A stretch of 9,050 nucleotides of DNA from Lachnospiraceae bacterium. Its GTDB lineage: Bacteria; Bacillota; Clostridia; Lachnospirales; Lachnospiraceae. A program made the position numbers and the translations under genes. Below the pieces are notes generated by a model, which did not search any database, was not told the origin of the DNA, and saw nothing but the letters and a program-made list of their open reading frames with translations. Shown here in pieces: positions 1-6,248 of this stretch; positions within the stretch are counted from its first letter, which is position 1; every line of letters begins with the position of its first letter. The DNA is taken from NCBI GenBank assembly GCA_017461685.1, contig JAFTXF010000038.1:1-9050 (forward strand), given 5' to 3'.

Positions 1-37
1 CCGAATTGCGAAACACAGAGCCCAGTAGCTTCCTGTC

Positions 38-1027
38 CTAAAAATCCTTACGTGCTGTCACGCTGACCCACTCGCCCTGGTAGGTCACTTCTACCACGGT
101 CAGTCCTGCTGCCTTTACTGCTTCGACCACAGTCTCTTCCTTGTCATCAATGATGCCGGAGGTAATATAATAACCGCCGGTTTTTAGCTGATTTACAATC
201 ACAGGGGTAAGTGGTACCAATACATCCGCCAGGATATTGGCCACAACAATGTCGTACTTATTATAACCAACCTTGTCCTGCACTTCCTTGTCACAAATAA
301 TATTGCCAATCATCATATCGAACTTCTCAGGACGGATACCGTTCACTTCACTGTTTTCACGCACCGCACTTACTGCACATGGGTCCAAATCCGTACCTAC
401 CGCATGCTTTGCCCCAAACATCAGGGACAGAATGGACAAAATACCGCTGCCGGTACCCACGTCTAAAAGCTCCGTCTCTGGAGTAATAAATTTACGGAGC
501 TGACGGATACAAAGTTGGGTAGTCTCATGCATGCCTGTGCCAAAGGCGGTACCCGGATCAATATGAAGTACCATCTTTGCCTCGTCCTCCGGCTTCACCT
601 CTTCCCATGACGGAATTACCAGAATATCGTCGATGTAAAACTGATGGAAGTACTGCTTCCAATTGTTGATCCAGTCAATATCCTCGGTCTCATCCACTTC
701 TACCGTACCTTCACCGATATCCATAAAACCCTTCCAGCTTTCCAGCTCTTCCTCTACCAGGGCCAGAATCTCTTCCCTGGTGGTCTCCTCTCCTTGGAAA
801 ACCAGATTGCAGTCTTCATTCTCCTCCACAAAAAAGCTCAGGTACGCCACACCGTCATCCTCCGGTCCCTGTGGCAGGATATCCACAAACATCTGCTCCT
901 TTTCTGCGGCTGTTAATGGCACCTTATCTTCTATCTGCGCGCCCTCAAAGCCCAAATCATATAATGCGGAAATAATCACATCCTCTGCGGCTGTAATCGT
1001 TTTTACACGAAATTTCATCCATTTCAT
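38..1027 (-). CDS. prmA: Ribosomal protein L11 methyltransferase PrmA
   Basis: PrmA is a cytoplasmic SAM-dependent enzyme that methylates amino groups of ribosomal protein L11. At 329 residues the length is normal for the family. Residues 1-100 match the N-terminal substrate-recognition part of clostridial PrmA (KFRVKT, EGAQIED, MFVDILP). The family motif DPGTAFGTGMHETT lies at about 157-170, SAM motif I LLDVGTGSG at 187-195, the acidic ribose-binding region GTDLDP at 211-216, and the catalytic-domain motif NILADVL at 264-270. The start is the ATG at 1027, preceded by AGAGGA with 7 nt spacing; a second ATG three codons in is possible. The stop is TAG. It lies 93 bp downstream of telA with no clear terminator between, so co-transcription is plausible. 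prmA commonly follows dnaJ in Firmicutes; here two genes intervene. Identification is secure; the exact start is slightly less so. Confidence 0.96.
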   Translation of the reverse strand: MKWMKFRVKTITAAEDVIISALYDLGFEGAQIEDKVPLTAAEKEQMFVDILPQGPEDDGVAYLSFFVEENEDCNLVFQGEETTREEILALVEEELESWKGFMDIGEGTVEVDETEDIDWINNWKQYFHQFYIDDILVIPSWEEVKPEDEAKMVLHIDPGTAFGTGMHETTQLCIRQLRKFITPETELLDVGTGSGILSILSLMFGAKHAVGTDLDPCAVSAVRENSEVNGIRPEKFDMMIGNIICDKEVQDKVGYNKYDIVVANILADVLVPLTPVIVNQLKTGGYYITSGIIDDKEETVVEAVKAAGLTVVEVTYQGEWVSVTARKDF

Positions 1028-1120
1028 ACTGTCATCCTCTTAATATCTGCTTTCAGGTTCTTTTCTATTGCCTATTGCTCCCTGTCTTGTACAGTTTCTG
1101 CCCTGAAAGTCTCTTTGCTC

Positions 1121-2269
1121 TTATCTGCTCATCTCTAACAGCTTGTTGCGCATATCATTTTCAATCTGCATAAGCTCTGCCTCTGCCGCCTTGCGCTTCT
1201 CGCGTCCTTCTGTCTGAATCTTCATTACTTCGTCCAGTGTGCTGATTAAGGTCTGATTCGTAGCCTTCAGGGTTTCGATATCTACAATACCGCGCTCAGA
1301 CTCCTTTGCAGTCTCCACAGTAGCCATCTTTAAGGCTTCTGCATTTTTCATTAAGAGCGCATTGGTCATATCGCTGACTTCACGCTGTGCTCTGGCAGCC
1401 TCTGTAGAATGGTCTAATCCGATGGCAATAACCATCTGGCTCTTCCAAAGTGGAATAGTATTCACCAATGTGGACTGAATCTTGTCGCTCATGGCAGTAT
1501 CATTGCTCTGAATCAGTCTGATCTGCGGTGCCATCTGCATGGAGACGGTACGGGTCAGCTCCAGGTCGTGGATTTTCTTCTCAAAGCGATTGCACATCTG
1601 GGCATAATCCTTGGCAGCCTGCGTATCCTCCGGTAACCTGCTCTGCTCTGCCTTGGCAACCATTGCAGGAAGCTCTACATTCATGGCATGGTCAAGCTTC
1701 TGCTTGCCTGCCAAAATGTACATAGTCAGTTCCTTAAAATAATTTACATTCAGCTCGTACATCTTGTCTAGCAGAGCCACGTCCTTTAACAGAACGATCT
1801 GATGTTTTTCGAGAGCGTCGCATATTTTATTGACATTGACCTCGGCTTTTTCGTATTTCGCCTTCATATTGGCTAACTTGTTGCTGCCTCTCTTGAACAG
1901 GCCCAGGAAGCCCTTTTCTTCTTCCTCATCAAAATCCCTTAACTGAGCCACCACATCTGTAAGCATCTCGCCCACTTCGCCCATATCCTTGGTACGTACA
2001 CTGTTTAAGGCTGTTTCAGAGAAATCTGCAATCTTCTTCTGGCTGCCTGCACCGTACTGCAGCACTTGCTTAGTGTCTGTAATATCAATCTGCGCTGCAA
2101 AGGAATCCACCAAAGCCTGCTCTTCTTCTGTCAGAACAACTTGTATTGTCGCAGGCTTTTCCTCTTCTACCACAACTTTCGCTTCCACAATTTCGTTTTT
2201 GTCTTCAGCGAACGGCTCAAAGGTAAGGGTCGGGGTTTCCTTTAACATTTCATCTAAATTTTTACTCAT
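1121..2269 (-). CDS. TelA-family toxic anion resistance protein
   Basis: This is a member of the TelA/toxic anion resistance family (PF05816), linked to tellurite and other envelope stresses; the biochemical activity is not established. From the chosen start it has 382 residues, the usual family length. Conserved stretches include FLGLFKRGSNKL (121-132), RTVSMQMAPQIRLIQSND (240-257) and NTIPLWKSQMVIAIGL (270-285). The protein is highly helical and charged, with no membrane segment or signal peptide. The C-terminal region from about 290 looks like extended coiled coil. The frame is open 25 codons further upstream to an ATG at 2344, but those residues do not resemble the family. The ATG at 2269 has AGAGGAAG just upstream and begins with the typical MSKNLDEML-like N terminus. 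It follows the XpaC-like gene, as in the B. subtilis xpaC-yaaN pair, suggesting a joint role. The gene name telA would rest on family resemblance only. Confidence 0.93.
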   Translation of the reverse strand: MSKNLDEMLKETPTLTFEPFAEDKNEIVEAKVVVEEEKPATIQVVLTEEEQALVDSFAAQIDITDTKQVLQYGAGSQKKIADFSETALNSVRTKDMGEVGEMLTDVVAQLRDFDEEEEKGFLGLFKRGSNKLANMKAKYEKAEVNVNKICDALEKHQIVLLKDVALLDKMYELNVNYFKELTMYILAGKQKLDHAMNVELPAMVAKAEQSRLPEDTQAAKDYAQMCNRFEKKIHDLELTRTVSMQMAPQIRLIQSNDTAMSDKIQSTLVNTIPLWKSQMVIAIGLDHSTEAARAQREVSDMTNALLMKNAEALKMATVETAKESERGIVDIETLKATNQTLISTLDEVMKIQTEGREKRKAAEAELMQIENDMRNKLLEMSR

Positions 2270-2271
2270 TT

Positions 2272-2279
2272 CTTCCTCT
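2272..2279 (-). promoter_or_regulatory. Ribosome binding site fixing the TelA-family start
   Basis: AGAGGAAG on the minus strand lies just upstream of the ATG at 2269 (core AGGA 4 nt away). It supports this ATG over the in-frame ATG at 2344, which encodes an N-terminal extension unlike TelA proteins. Confidence 0.7.
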
Positions 2280-2318
2280 TTTCCGCACGGTATGAAAATG
2301 CTCCACGTGCTTTCTATC

Positions 2319-2324
2319 ATTATA
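2319..2324 (-). promoter_or_regulatory. Possible -10 element upstream of the TelA-family gene
   Basis: A perfect TATAAT hexamer on the minus strand would start transcription about 43 nt before the TelA-family ATG. The only -35 resemblance, AAGACA, is 19 bp upstream, which is long and weak. The hexamer could be chance in an AT-rich gap. If real, it would give the gene expression independent of the XpaC-like gene. Confidence 0.25.
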
Positions 2325-2391
2325 TTTTTATGATCACACAGCATGTCTTCGCCCGGCCTGCTGCTTCATCGTTTTTTATACTTATTCCATC

Positions 2392-2422
2392 AAAATTGCT
2401 CTGCTTGTGTTCTATTCAGAGC
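2392..2422 (-). terminator. Weak hairpin after the XpaC-like gene
   Basis: Just downstream of the XpaC-like stop codon the minus strand reads GCTCTG, a 13-nt loop, CAGAGC, then AATTTTG. The 6-bp stem and short T run could give partial termination or RNA 3'-end processing between the two genes. The stem is short, so this is only a candidate. Confidence 0.3.
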
Positions 2423-2436
2423 GCTTGTCTTCCGAC

Positions 2437-3951
2437 CTACTTCAGCATTTTTTCGAGCTTTGCTTCCTCTTTGACGGTGGGCCGGCTTGCAAAGATAGGC
2501 TGTTTTGTAAGTCCTTCTCTTTCTAACATAGTCTTAAGCACCTGGGCATCCGTGGCTGCATCAAAAGCTCTGTCGCGGAACAGTTTATTTAAAAGCTCCG
2601 CAAAGGCCGTATTGATAGTATCCAGCGTCTTTTCGATTTCTCGCTTGGCCGATACAATGTCCTCACCCTGAACGCTGACCCGGTCAAATTCCTCATAGGC
2701 TGTTACCAGCTTCAATGTAGTCGGCAGATAATAATCCATAAATTTATGCATTTCCGGCATCTGCTCCGGATGCTCTTTCAGCTGTTCAAAAATTTCCTTC
2801 AGAATATTTTCCAGATAAAATAACTTGCCTGAAATCACTTCCCCCTCAATAGCGTCATTTAGGTCACGAAGCTTCTTAATGTGGTCCCGGCCTTCCTGTA
2901 TCATAGCCTCCAGCTCCGGATTGACTGACTGTGTCGGCTTGTCTTTGGCCTCCTCACGCTTTCGATCTGCCGCTTCCTTCGCTGTCCTTGCAGCCTCCAG
3001 CTCTGCAGCCTCTTTGGCCTCATGCGCTTCCAGCCGCTTCTGTTCCTCCTCTGCCCGAAGAGCCATACGTGACTTTTCCAATCGGATGTATTCCCCGTAC
3101 GCCACATCACCCATAATCAGGCACTGCTCCGGTATATCCAGATGCCCCTCCGGGAAAATACCGCATTGAATCATTTTCTTCACATCTCTGCGAATGTAAG
3201 CGGGACTTTTATTGGTCAAAAGGGCCAAATCAGAAATATTGATATAGGTTTTGCCCTGCATCACCTGTACATAACGCTGGGCACGCTTCAACCGGGCACT
3301 GCGGCCTACACCAACGTACATCAATGAGATAAAGCCGGCCAATAAAATACCCATAATCATTACCATTTGCCAGTATTGTCCCTCCGAGAAATCGCTTGTA
3401 ATAGCAATGAGAAATAAAAAGCCGAAGAAAACGGTTCCTATACCTCCAAATACCCTAAACAATACGCCGGAAACACCGCCTACTTTTTTCAGTCTGACTC
3501 TTGGTACGGTCAATGCTCTGCTATAGGTCTGCCCCGTTCTCGCTTGCGTCCTGACTGCGGTATCAGACACCGGTTTTGCGTTCATGCTTCTTGAAGCCGT
3601 GGTCCCGGAAGCGGACGTGGCTGCCTGCTTAGAGGCCTGACTGCTAAATTTCCCTGTAGTTGCCGTCCGTGAAACCTGACTTCGTTCATACCGTGAAGAC
3701 TGACTGCGCTCATACTGTGAAGACTGCTCCGACGATGAATACTTCCCGGAAGACTGTCCCGTCGGTGAATACTTCCCATAGGACTGCCCGGAAGTAATCT
3801 GCTCCAACTGCTTTCGGGTCTCCTCCAACGCCTTGGAAACGGTATCCGACACTACACTATTTAATTTATCAAAATTGCCGGACTCCAATATGTCATCCAC
3901 TGCATTTAATATCTGCTCGCCCAGATTGCTGTTCCCCCGTTTATCGCCCAT
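2437..3951 (-). CDS. XpaC-like membrane protein (5-bromo-4-chloroindolyl phosphate hydrolysis family)
   Basis: This 504-residue protein matches the XpaC family (PF10112). The family takes its name from a phenotype of phosphatase-substrate hydrolysis in B. subtilis; a real enzymatic role is unproven and no catalytic motif is visible. Layout: residues 1-50 form an acidic helical start. Residues 55-150 are a Ser/Gln/Thr/Arg-rich low-complexity region with tandem repeats at 55-94. Two hydrophobic segments follow at about 165-184 and 195-213. A short helix-turn-helix-like stretch lies at 235-271 (YINISDLALLTNKSPAYIRRDVKKM). A charged coiled coil spans about 290-340. The conserved XpaC C-terminal helical domain includes YYLPTTLKLVTAYEEFD (407-423). 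The ATG at 3951 has CGAGGA with 7 nt spacing; the stop is TAG. The gene begins a unit with its own promoter and precedes the TelA-family gene. The low-complexity insert makes it longer than a minimal XpaC. Confidence 0.88.
   Translation of the reverse strand: MGDKRGNSNLGEQILNAVDDILESGNFDKLNSVVSDTVSKALEETRKQLEQITSGQSYGKYSPTGQSSGKYSSSEQSSQYERSQSSRYERSQVSRTATTGKFSSQASKQAATSASGTTASRSMNAKPVSDTAVRTQARTGQTYSRALTVPRVRLKKVGGVSGVLFRVFGGIGTVFFGFLFLIAITSDFSEGQYWQMVMIMGILLAGFISLMYVGVGRSARLKRAQRYVQVMQGKTYINISDLALLTNKSPAYIRRDVKKMIQCGIFPEGHLDIPEQCLIMGDVAYGEYIRLEKSRMALRAEEEQKRLEAHEAKEAAELEAARTAKEAADRKREEAKDKPTQSVNPELEAMIQEGRDHIKKLRDLNDAIEGEVISGKLFYLENILKEIFEQLKEHPEQMPEMHKFMDYYLPTTLKLVTAYEEFDRVSVQGEDIVSAKREIEKTLDTINTAFAELLNKLFRDRAFDAATDAQVLKTMLEREGLTKQPIFASRPTVKEEAKLEKMLK
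3670..3789 (-). repeat. Tandem repeats coding the low-complexity linker of the XpaC-like protein
   Basis: Two successive in-frame repeat families are visible. Codons 55-64 and 65-74 encode a 10-residue unit (GQSYGKYSPT, GQSSGKYSSS) with a third partial start EQSS, giving a 30-nt period. Codons 79-86 and 87-94 encode an 8-residue unit (QYERSQSS, RYERSQVS), giving a 24-nt period. Both periods are multiples of three, so copy-number change would keep the frame. Confidence 0.8.
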
Positions 3952-4013
3952 TCGTTCATCCTCGCTTCCCGGTCGGTCCTCATTGTCCCAAGTAATTTTT
4001 TACATAATTTCAC

Positions 4014-4042
4014 TTGATACTATATTACTATAGTGCTGTCAA
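4014..4042 (-). promoter_or_regulatory. Sigma-A type promoter for the XpaC/TelA unit
   Basis: On the minus strand a perfect -35 TTGACA (4042-4037) is followed after exactly 17 bp by TATCAA (4019-4014), a 4/6 match to TATAAT. It lies about 65 bp upstream of the XpaC-like start and downstream of the dnaJ terminator, the position expected for a new transcription unit. The spacer holds a 16-bp dyad, ACTATA-N4-TATAGT. Confidence 0.6.
4019..4034. promoter_or_regulatory. Dyad inside the XpaC-unit promoter spacer
   Basis: A perfect inverted repeat ACTATA-TTAC-TATAGT (plus strand) fills most of the space between the -35 and -10 elements. A protein bound there would compete with or contact RNA polymerase, so this is a candidate operator. 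Its low sequence complexity means chance is possible. Confidence 0.35.
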
Positions 4043-4134
4043 AATTGCAAGGAACAAAAGTATTCGGTACCATAAACAGTCTCATTTTCTGCCCGCATTT
4101 TTTCAAAAACATTCCCAAACATAACAATCTGTAC

Positions 4135-4187
4135 AAAAAGATAAGACCGGCAATAAAAGCATCTGTACCTTTATTGCCGGTCTTATC
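4135..4187 (-). terminator. Strong intrinsic terminator of dnaJ
   Basis: A perfect 18-bp inverted repeat (4140-4157 with 4170-4187, core GACCGGCAATAAA) has a 12-nt loop. On the minus strand it is followed at once by TTTTTGT. It begins 73 bp after the dnaJ stop. The T run is on the minus-strand side only; the plus-strand exit reads AATTTCT, so it works for dnaJ. It should separate the chaperone genes from the XpaC/TelA unit. Confidence 0.93.
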
Positions 4188-4259
4188 AATTTCTACTTTC
4201 CCGTTCCGGGATAATGCTATTTTCTTGCATTGCTTAAAGCCGTTTGCACAGGGTTGCTT

Positions 4260-5426
4260 CTATTTCTTCCAGAATTTGCCCTTCTTTTCCTTCGGCTCTT
4301 CTTCGTCAGCACCCTTTGCCCCCTGCAAAGAATTACTTGTCAAGGCGTCGAACTGCCTTAACAGTTCCTTCGCCTCATTAGAAAGCTTATCAGGGGTCTG
4401 TACAACCAAAGTAACATAGTGGTCACCGCGTACGTCTTTATTTCTCCAGGAAGGCACACCCTTACCGCGCAGACGTACCTTGGTATCGGTCTGTGTACCA
4501 GGTTTTACATCATACGCCACCTTACCGTCAACCGTATCAATCAGTACTTCACCACCCAGTGCAGCTACTGCAAAGCTGATCGGTACTGCAGAAAATATAT
4601 TTAAATCCTGACGCTGGAAAATCGGATGACGTCCTACGATAAATTCAATTACCACGTCACCTCTCGGTCCGCCATTGGTACCCGGCTCGCCAAGACCTGT
4701 GAGGCGCTTGCGCTGGCCGCTGTCTACACCTGCCGGAATGTCCACCTCGTATTTTTTGCGCATCGGCACAAAACCTGTTCCACGGCAGTCGCTACATTTC
4801 TCACGTATAATCTTGCCGGTTCCGCGACAGTCAGGACACGCCTGTACATTACGGATCGTACCGAACATGGACTGCTGGGTAAATACTACCTGGCCCTTAC
4901 CGCCGCATTTAGAGCAGGTTTCCGGGCTGGTACCGGCCTTGGCACCGGTGCCCTTACAGGATTTACATTCTTCTTTTACAGTTAATTCGATTTCCTTCTT
5001 GCAGCCTGCTACAGCCTCTTCGAAGGTAATTCTCATACTGGTACGTATGTCCTCGCCCTGCATTGGCGCATTACTGCGACTGCCTCTGCGGCTGCCGAAA
5101 ATATCGCCAAAGCCAAACATATCTCCAAAAATATCCGAAAAGTCCGCACCGCTGAAATCGAAACCGCCAAAGCCTCCGCCTCCGCCTGCACCGCCGTCAA
5201 AGGCCGCATGACCGAACTGATCATACTGACGTCTCTTTTCCGGATCAGACAGTACGGCATATGCTTCAGATGCTTCTTTGAATAACTTCTCTGCAGTTTC
5301 ATCCCCCGGATTTACGTCCGGATGATATTTTTTTGCTAATACGCGGTATGCCTTTTTGATTGCGGCATCATCCGCGTTTTTATCTATACCAAGGACTTCA
5401 TAATAGTCTCTTTTTTGTTCTGCCAT
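4260..5426 (-). CDS. dnaJ: Chaperone DnaJ (Hsp40), type I
   Basis: DnaJ is the cytoplasmic co-chaperone that delivers unfolded clients to DnaK and stimulates its ATPase through the J domain. At 388 residues it is full length. The J domain covers 1-71 with the essential HPD at 35-37. A Gly/Phe-rich linker lies at about 77-111. The zinc-binding domain has all four CxxCxGxG motifs (154-161, 171-178, 197-204, 211-218). The C-terminal substrate-binding domains follow to about 365, and the last 20 residues are a Lys/Glu-rich tail. The ATG at 5426 has AGGAG with 8 nt spacing; the stop is TAG. The 240-bp gap to dnaK contains hairpins and candidate promoters, so dnaJ probably has its own transcription as well as possible read-through from the operon. 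No defect is seen. Confidence 0.98.
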   Translation of the reverse strand: MAEQKRDYYEVLGIDKNADDAAIKKAYRVLAKKYHPDVNPGDETAEKLFKEASEAYAVLSDPEKRRQYDQFGHAAFDGGAGGGGGFGGFDFSGADFSDIFGDMFGFGDIFGSRRGSRSNAPMQGEDIRTSMRITFEEAVAGCKKEIELTVKEECKSCKGTGAKAGTSPETCSKCGGKGQVVFTQQSMFGTIRNVQACPDCRGTGKIIREKCSDCRGTGFVPMRKKYEVDIPAGVDSGQRKRLTGLGEPGTNGGPRGDVVIEFIVGRHPIFQRQDLNIFSAVPISFAVAALGGEVLIDTVDGKVAYDVKPGTQTDTKVRLRGKGVPSWRNKDVRGDHYVTLVVQTPDKLSNEAKELLRQFDALTSNSLQGAKGADEEEPKEKKGKFWKK

Positions 5427-5449
5427 AAAATCACTCCTATTTGTGGTAA

Positions 5450-5477
5450 AATATACACTACATTAATATTTACTCAA
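5450..5477 (-). promoter_or_regulatory. Candidate dnaJ-proximal promoter
   Basis: Minus strand TTGAGT (5477-5472), 16 bp, then TATATT (5455-5450), a 5/6 match to TATAAT. Transcription would start about 17 nt before the dnaJ ATG, just upstream of AGGAG. Its -35 region overlaps the perfect palindrome at 5475-5493. Confidence 0.4.
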
Positions 5478-5493
5478 GAATCTTTGATTCTTG
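5475..5493. promoter_or_regulatory. Perfect 8-bp palindrome upstream of dnaJ (candidate operator)
   Basis: CAAGAATC-TTT-GATTCTTG is a perfect inverted repeat about 50 bp upstream of the dnaJ ATG. It is not CIRCE (TTAGCACTC-N9-GAGTGCTAA) and not a CtsR direct repeat. It overlaps the -35 of the proximal promoter and would lie in the leader of the distal one. It could be an operator or an mRNA hairpin. The minus-strand exit is not T-rich enough for a terminator. Confidence 0.45.
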
Positions 5494-5514
5494 CGTTATC
5501 ATATCAACGTATCT

Positions 5515-5542
5515 ATTTTACACAATATTCGCTACAAATCAA
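5515..5542 (-). promoter_or_regulatory. Candidate distal promoter for dnaJ
   Basis: Minus strand TTGATT (5542-5537), 16 bp, then TAAAAT (5520-5515), a 5/6 match to TATAAT. It lies immediately after the GC hairpin at 5543-5563 and would give a leader of about 80 nt that contains the palindrome. A vegetative promoter ahead of dnaJ is also known, to my recollection, in the B. subtilis dnaK operon. Confidence 0.4.
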
Positions 5543-5563
5543 CCCCGCATTTGAAATACGGGG
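5543..5563 (-). terminator. Terminator-like hairpin between dnaK and dnaJ
   Basis: On the minus strand CCCCGTATT-TCA-AATGCGGGG folds into a 9-bp stem including one G-U pair, followed by TTGATTTGT. The G-U pair is possible only in the minus-strand RNA, which favours action on dnaK transcripts. The T tract is broken, so termination may be partial. Confidence 0.5.
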
Positions 5564-5587
5564 CCGATTAAATATTAAAAGATAAAT

Positions 5588-5660
5588 GTGAACAGCTCAG
5601 ATACGCTATTCGCAAAGGCACCAATGGTGCTTTCTCGCTGCCCTGCAGCTGAGCTGTTAC
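5588..5660 (-). repeat. Large stem-loop element 3' of dnaK
   Basis: A perfect 10-bp inverted repeat (AACAGCTCAG 5591-5600, CTGAGCTGTT 5649-5658), extended by GT/AC with one bulged base, encloses a 48-nt loop. The loop contains its own hairpin GCACC-AAT-GGTGC (5618-5630). It starts a few bases after the dnaK stop. It could be the dnaK 3'-end structure, an RNA stabiliser, or one copy of a small dispersed palindromic repeat. No coding capacity is seen. Confidence 0.6.
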
Positions 5661-5666
5661 AAAAAA

Positions 5667-6218
5667 TTATACCTCTCTGTAATCACCGTCGATAATATCA
5701 TCTCCGGCTGTGCCTGCGTTGTTACCGCCTGCTGCACCACTCATGTCAGGACCTGCGCCCTGTGCACCCTGCATAGACTCATACATCTTGGTAAATAAAG
5801 CCTGTGCGCTTGTCATTAACTTCTCTTTTGCAGCCTTTAACTCATCCACATCACTGTCGCTCATTTCCTGATTTGCAGTTCTGTCAAGGATTGCCTTTAC
5901 ATTGGCAAGTTCAGACTCTACGCCAGCCTTTTCGTCAGCGGAAATCTTGTCACCCACTTCGTTTAAAGCCTTCTCTGTCTGGAATACGAAGGAGTCTGCT
6001 TCGTTACGTGTGTCGATAGCTTCCTTACGCTTCTTGTCCTGAGCTTCGAACTCAGCAGCTTCCTTAACAGCCTTTTCGATTTCATCATCAGACATGGAAG
6101 AACCTGCTGTAATAGTGATGTGCTGCTCTTTGCCTGTACCTAAATCCTTTGCAGATACGTTTACGATACCGTTCGCATCGATATCAAAGGTAACTTCAAT
6201 CTGAGGTACACCTCTCAT
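5667..6218 (-). pseudogene. DnaK C-terminal remnant downstream of the TGA
   Basis: From the first ATG after the stop (codon 439) the frame encodes 183 residues: the end of the beta-sandwich (MRGVPQIEVTFDIDANGIVNVSAKD), the helical lid and the Gly/Asn-rich tail ending DDIIDGDYREV. No Shine-Dalgarno sequence precedes this ATG, so independent translation is unlikely. The sequence shows no other damage, which points to a very recent mutation, an error, or expression by read-through. Confidence 0.75.
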
Positions 6219-6248
6219 TGCAGGTGGGATACCGTCTAAGCGGAACTG

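Noticed and set aside
1..37. Possible start of the next minus-strand gene (rsmE often follows prmA), with AGGAAG and a later GTG.
   Set aside because: Only a few codons are visible, the spacing is long, and the residues do not resemble an RsmE N terminus.
1050..1109. Inverted repeat CTTTCAGG/CCTGAAAG between the TelA-family gene and prmA.
   Set aside because: The 8-bp arms are 44 nt apart and no T run follows on the minus strand, so there is little reason to call a terminator.
2270..2344. A 25-codon N-terminal extension of the TelA-family gene starting at 2344.
   Set aside because: The extension does not resemble TelA proteins, and the inner ATG at 2269 has a good ribosome binding site.
3940..3959. 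A five-codon overlapping frame (ATG at 3958) just before the XpaC-like start.
   Set aside because: The TAA-terminated mini-frame has no ribosome binding site of its own at good spacing and is expected by chance.
4675..5211. A 178-codon open frame on the plus strand opposite dnaJ, and several other plus-strand frames of 60-160 codons.
   Set aside because: They are antisense to clear genes, their products are low-complexity (Pro/Ser/Leu-rich) with no family resemblance, and no ribosome binding site context supports them.
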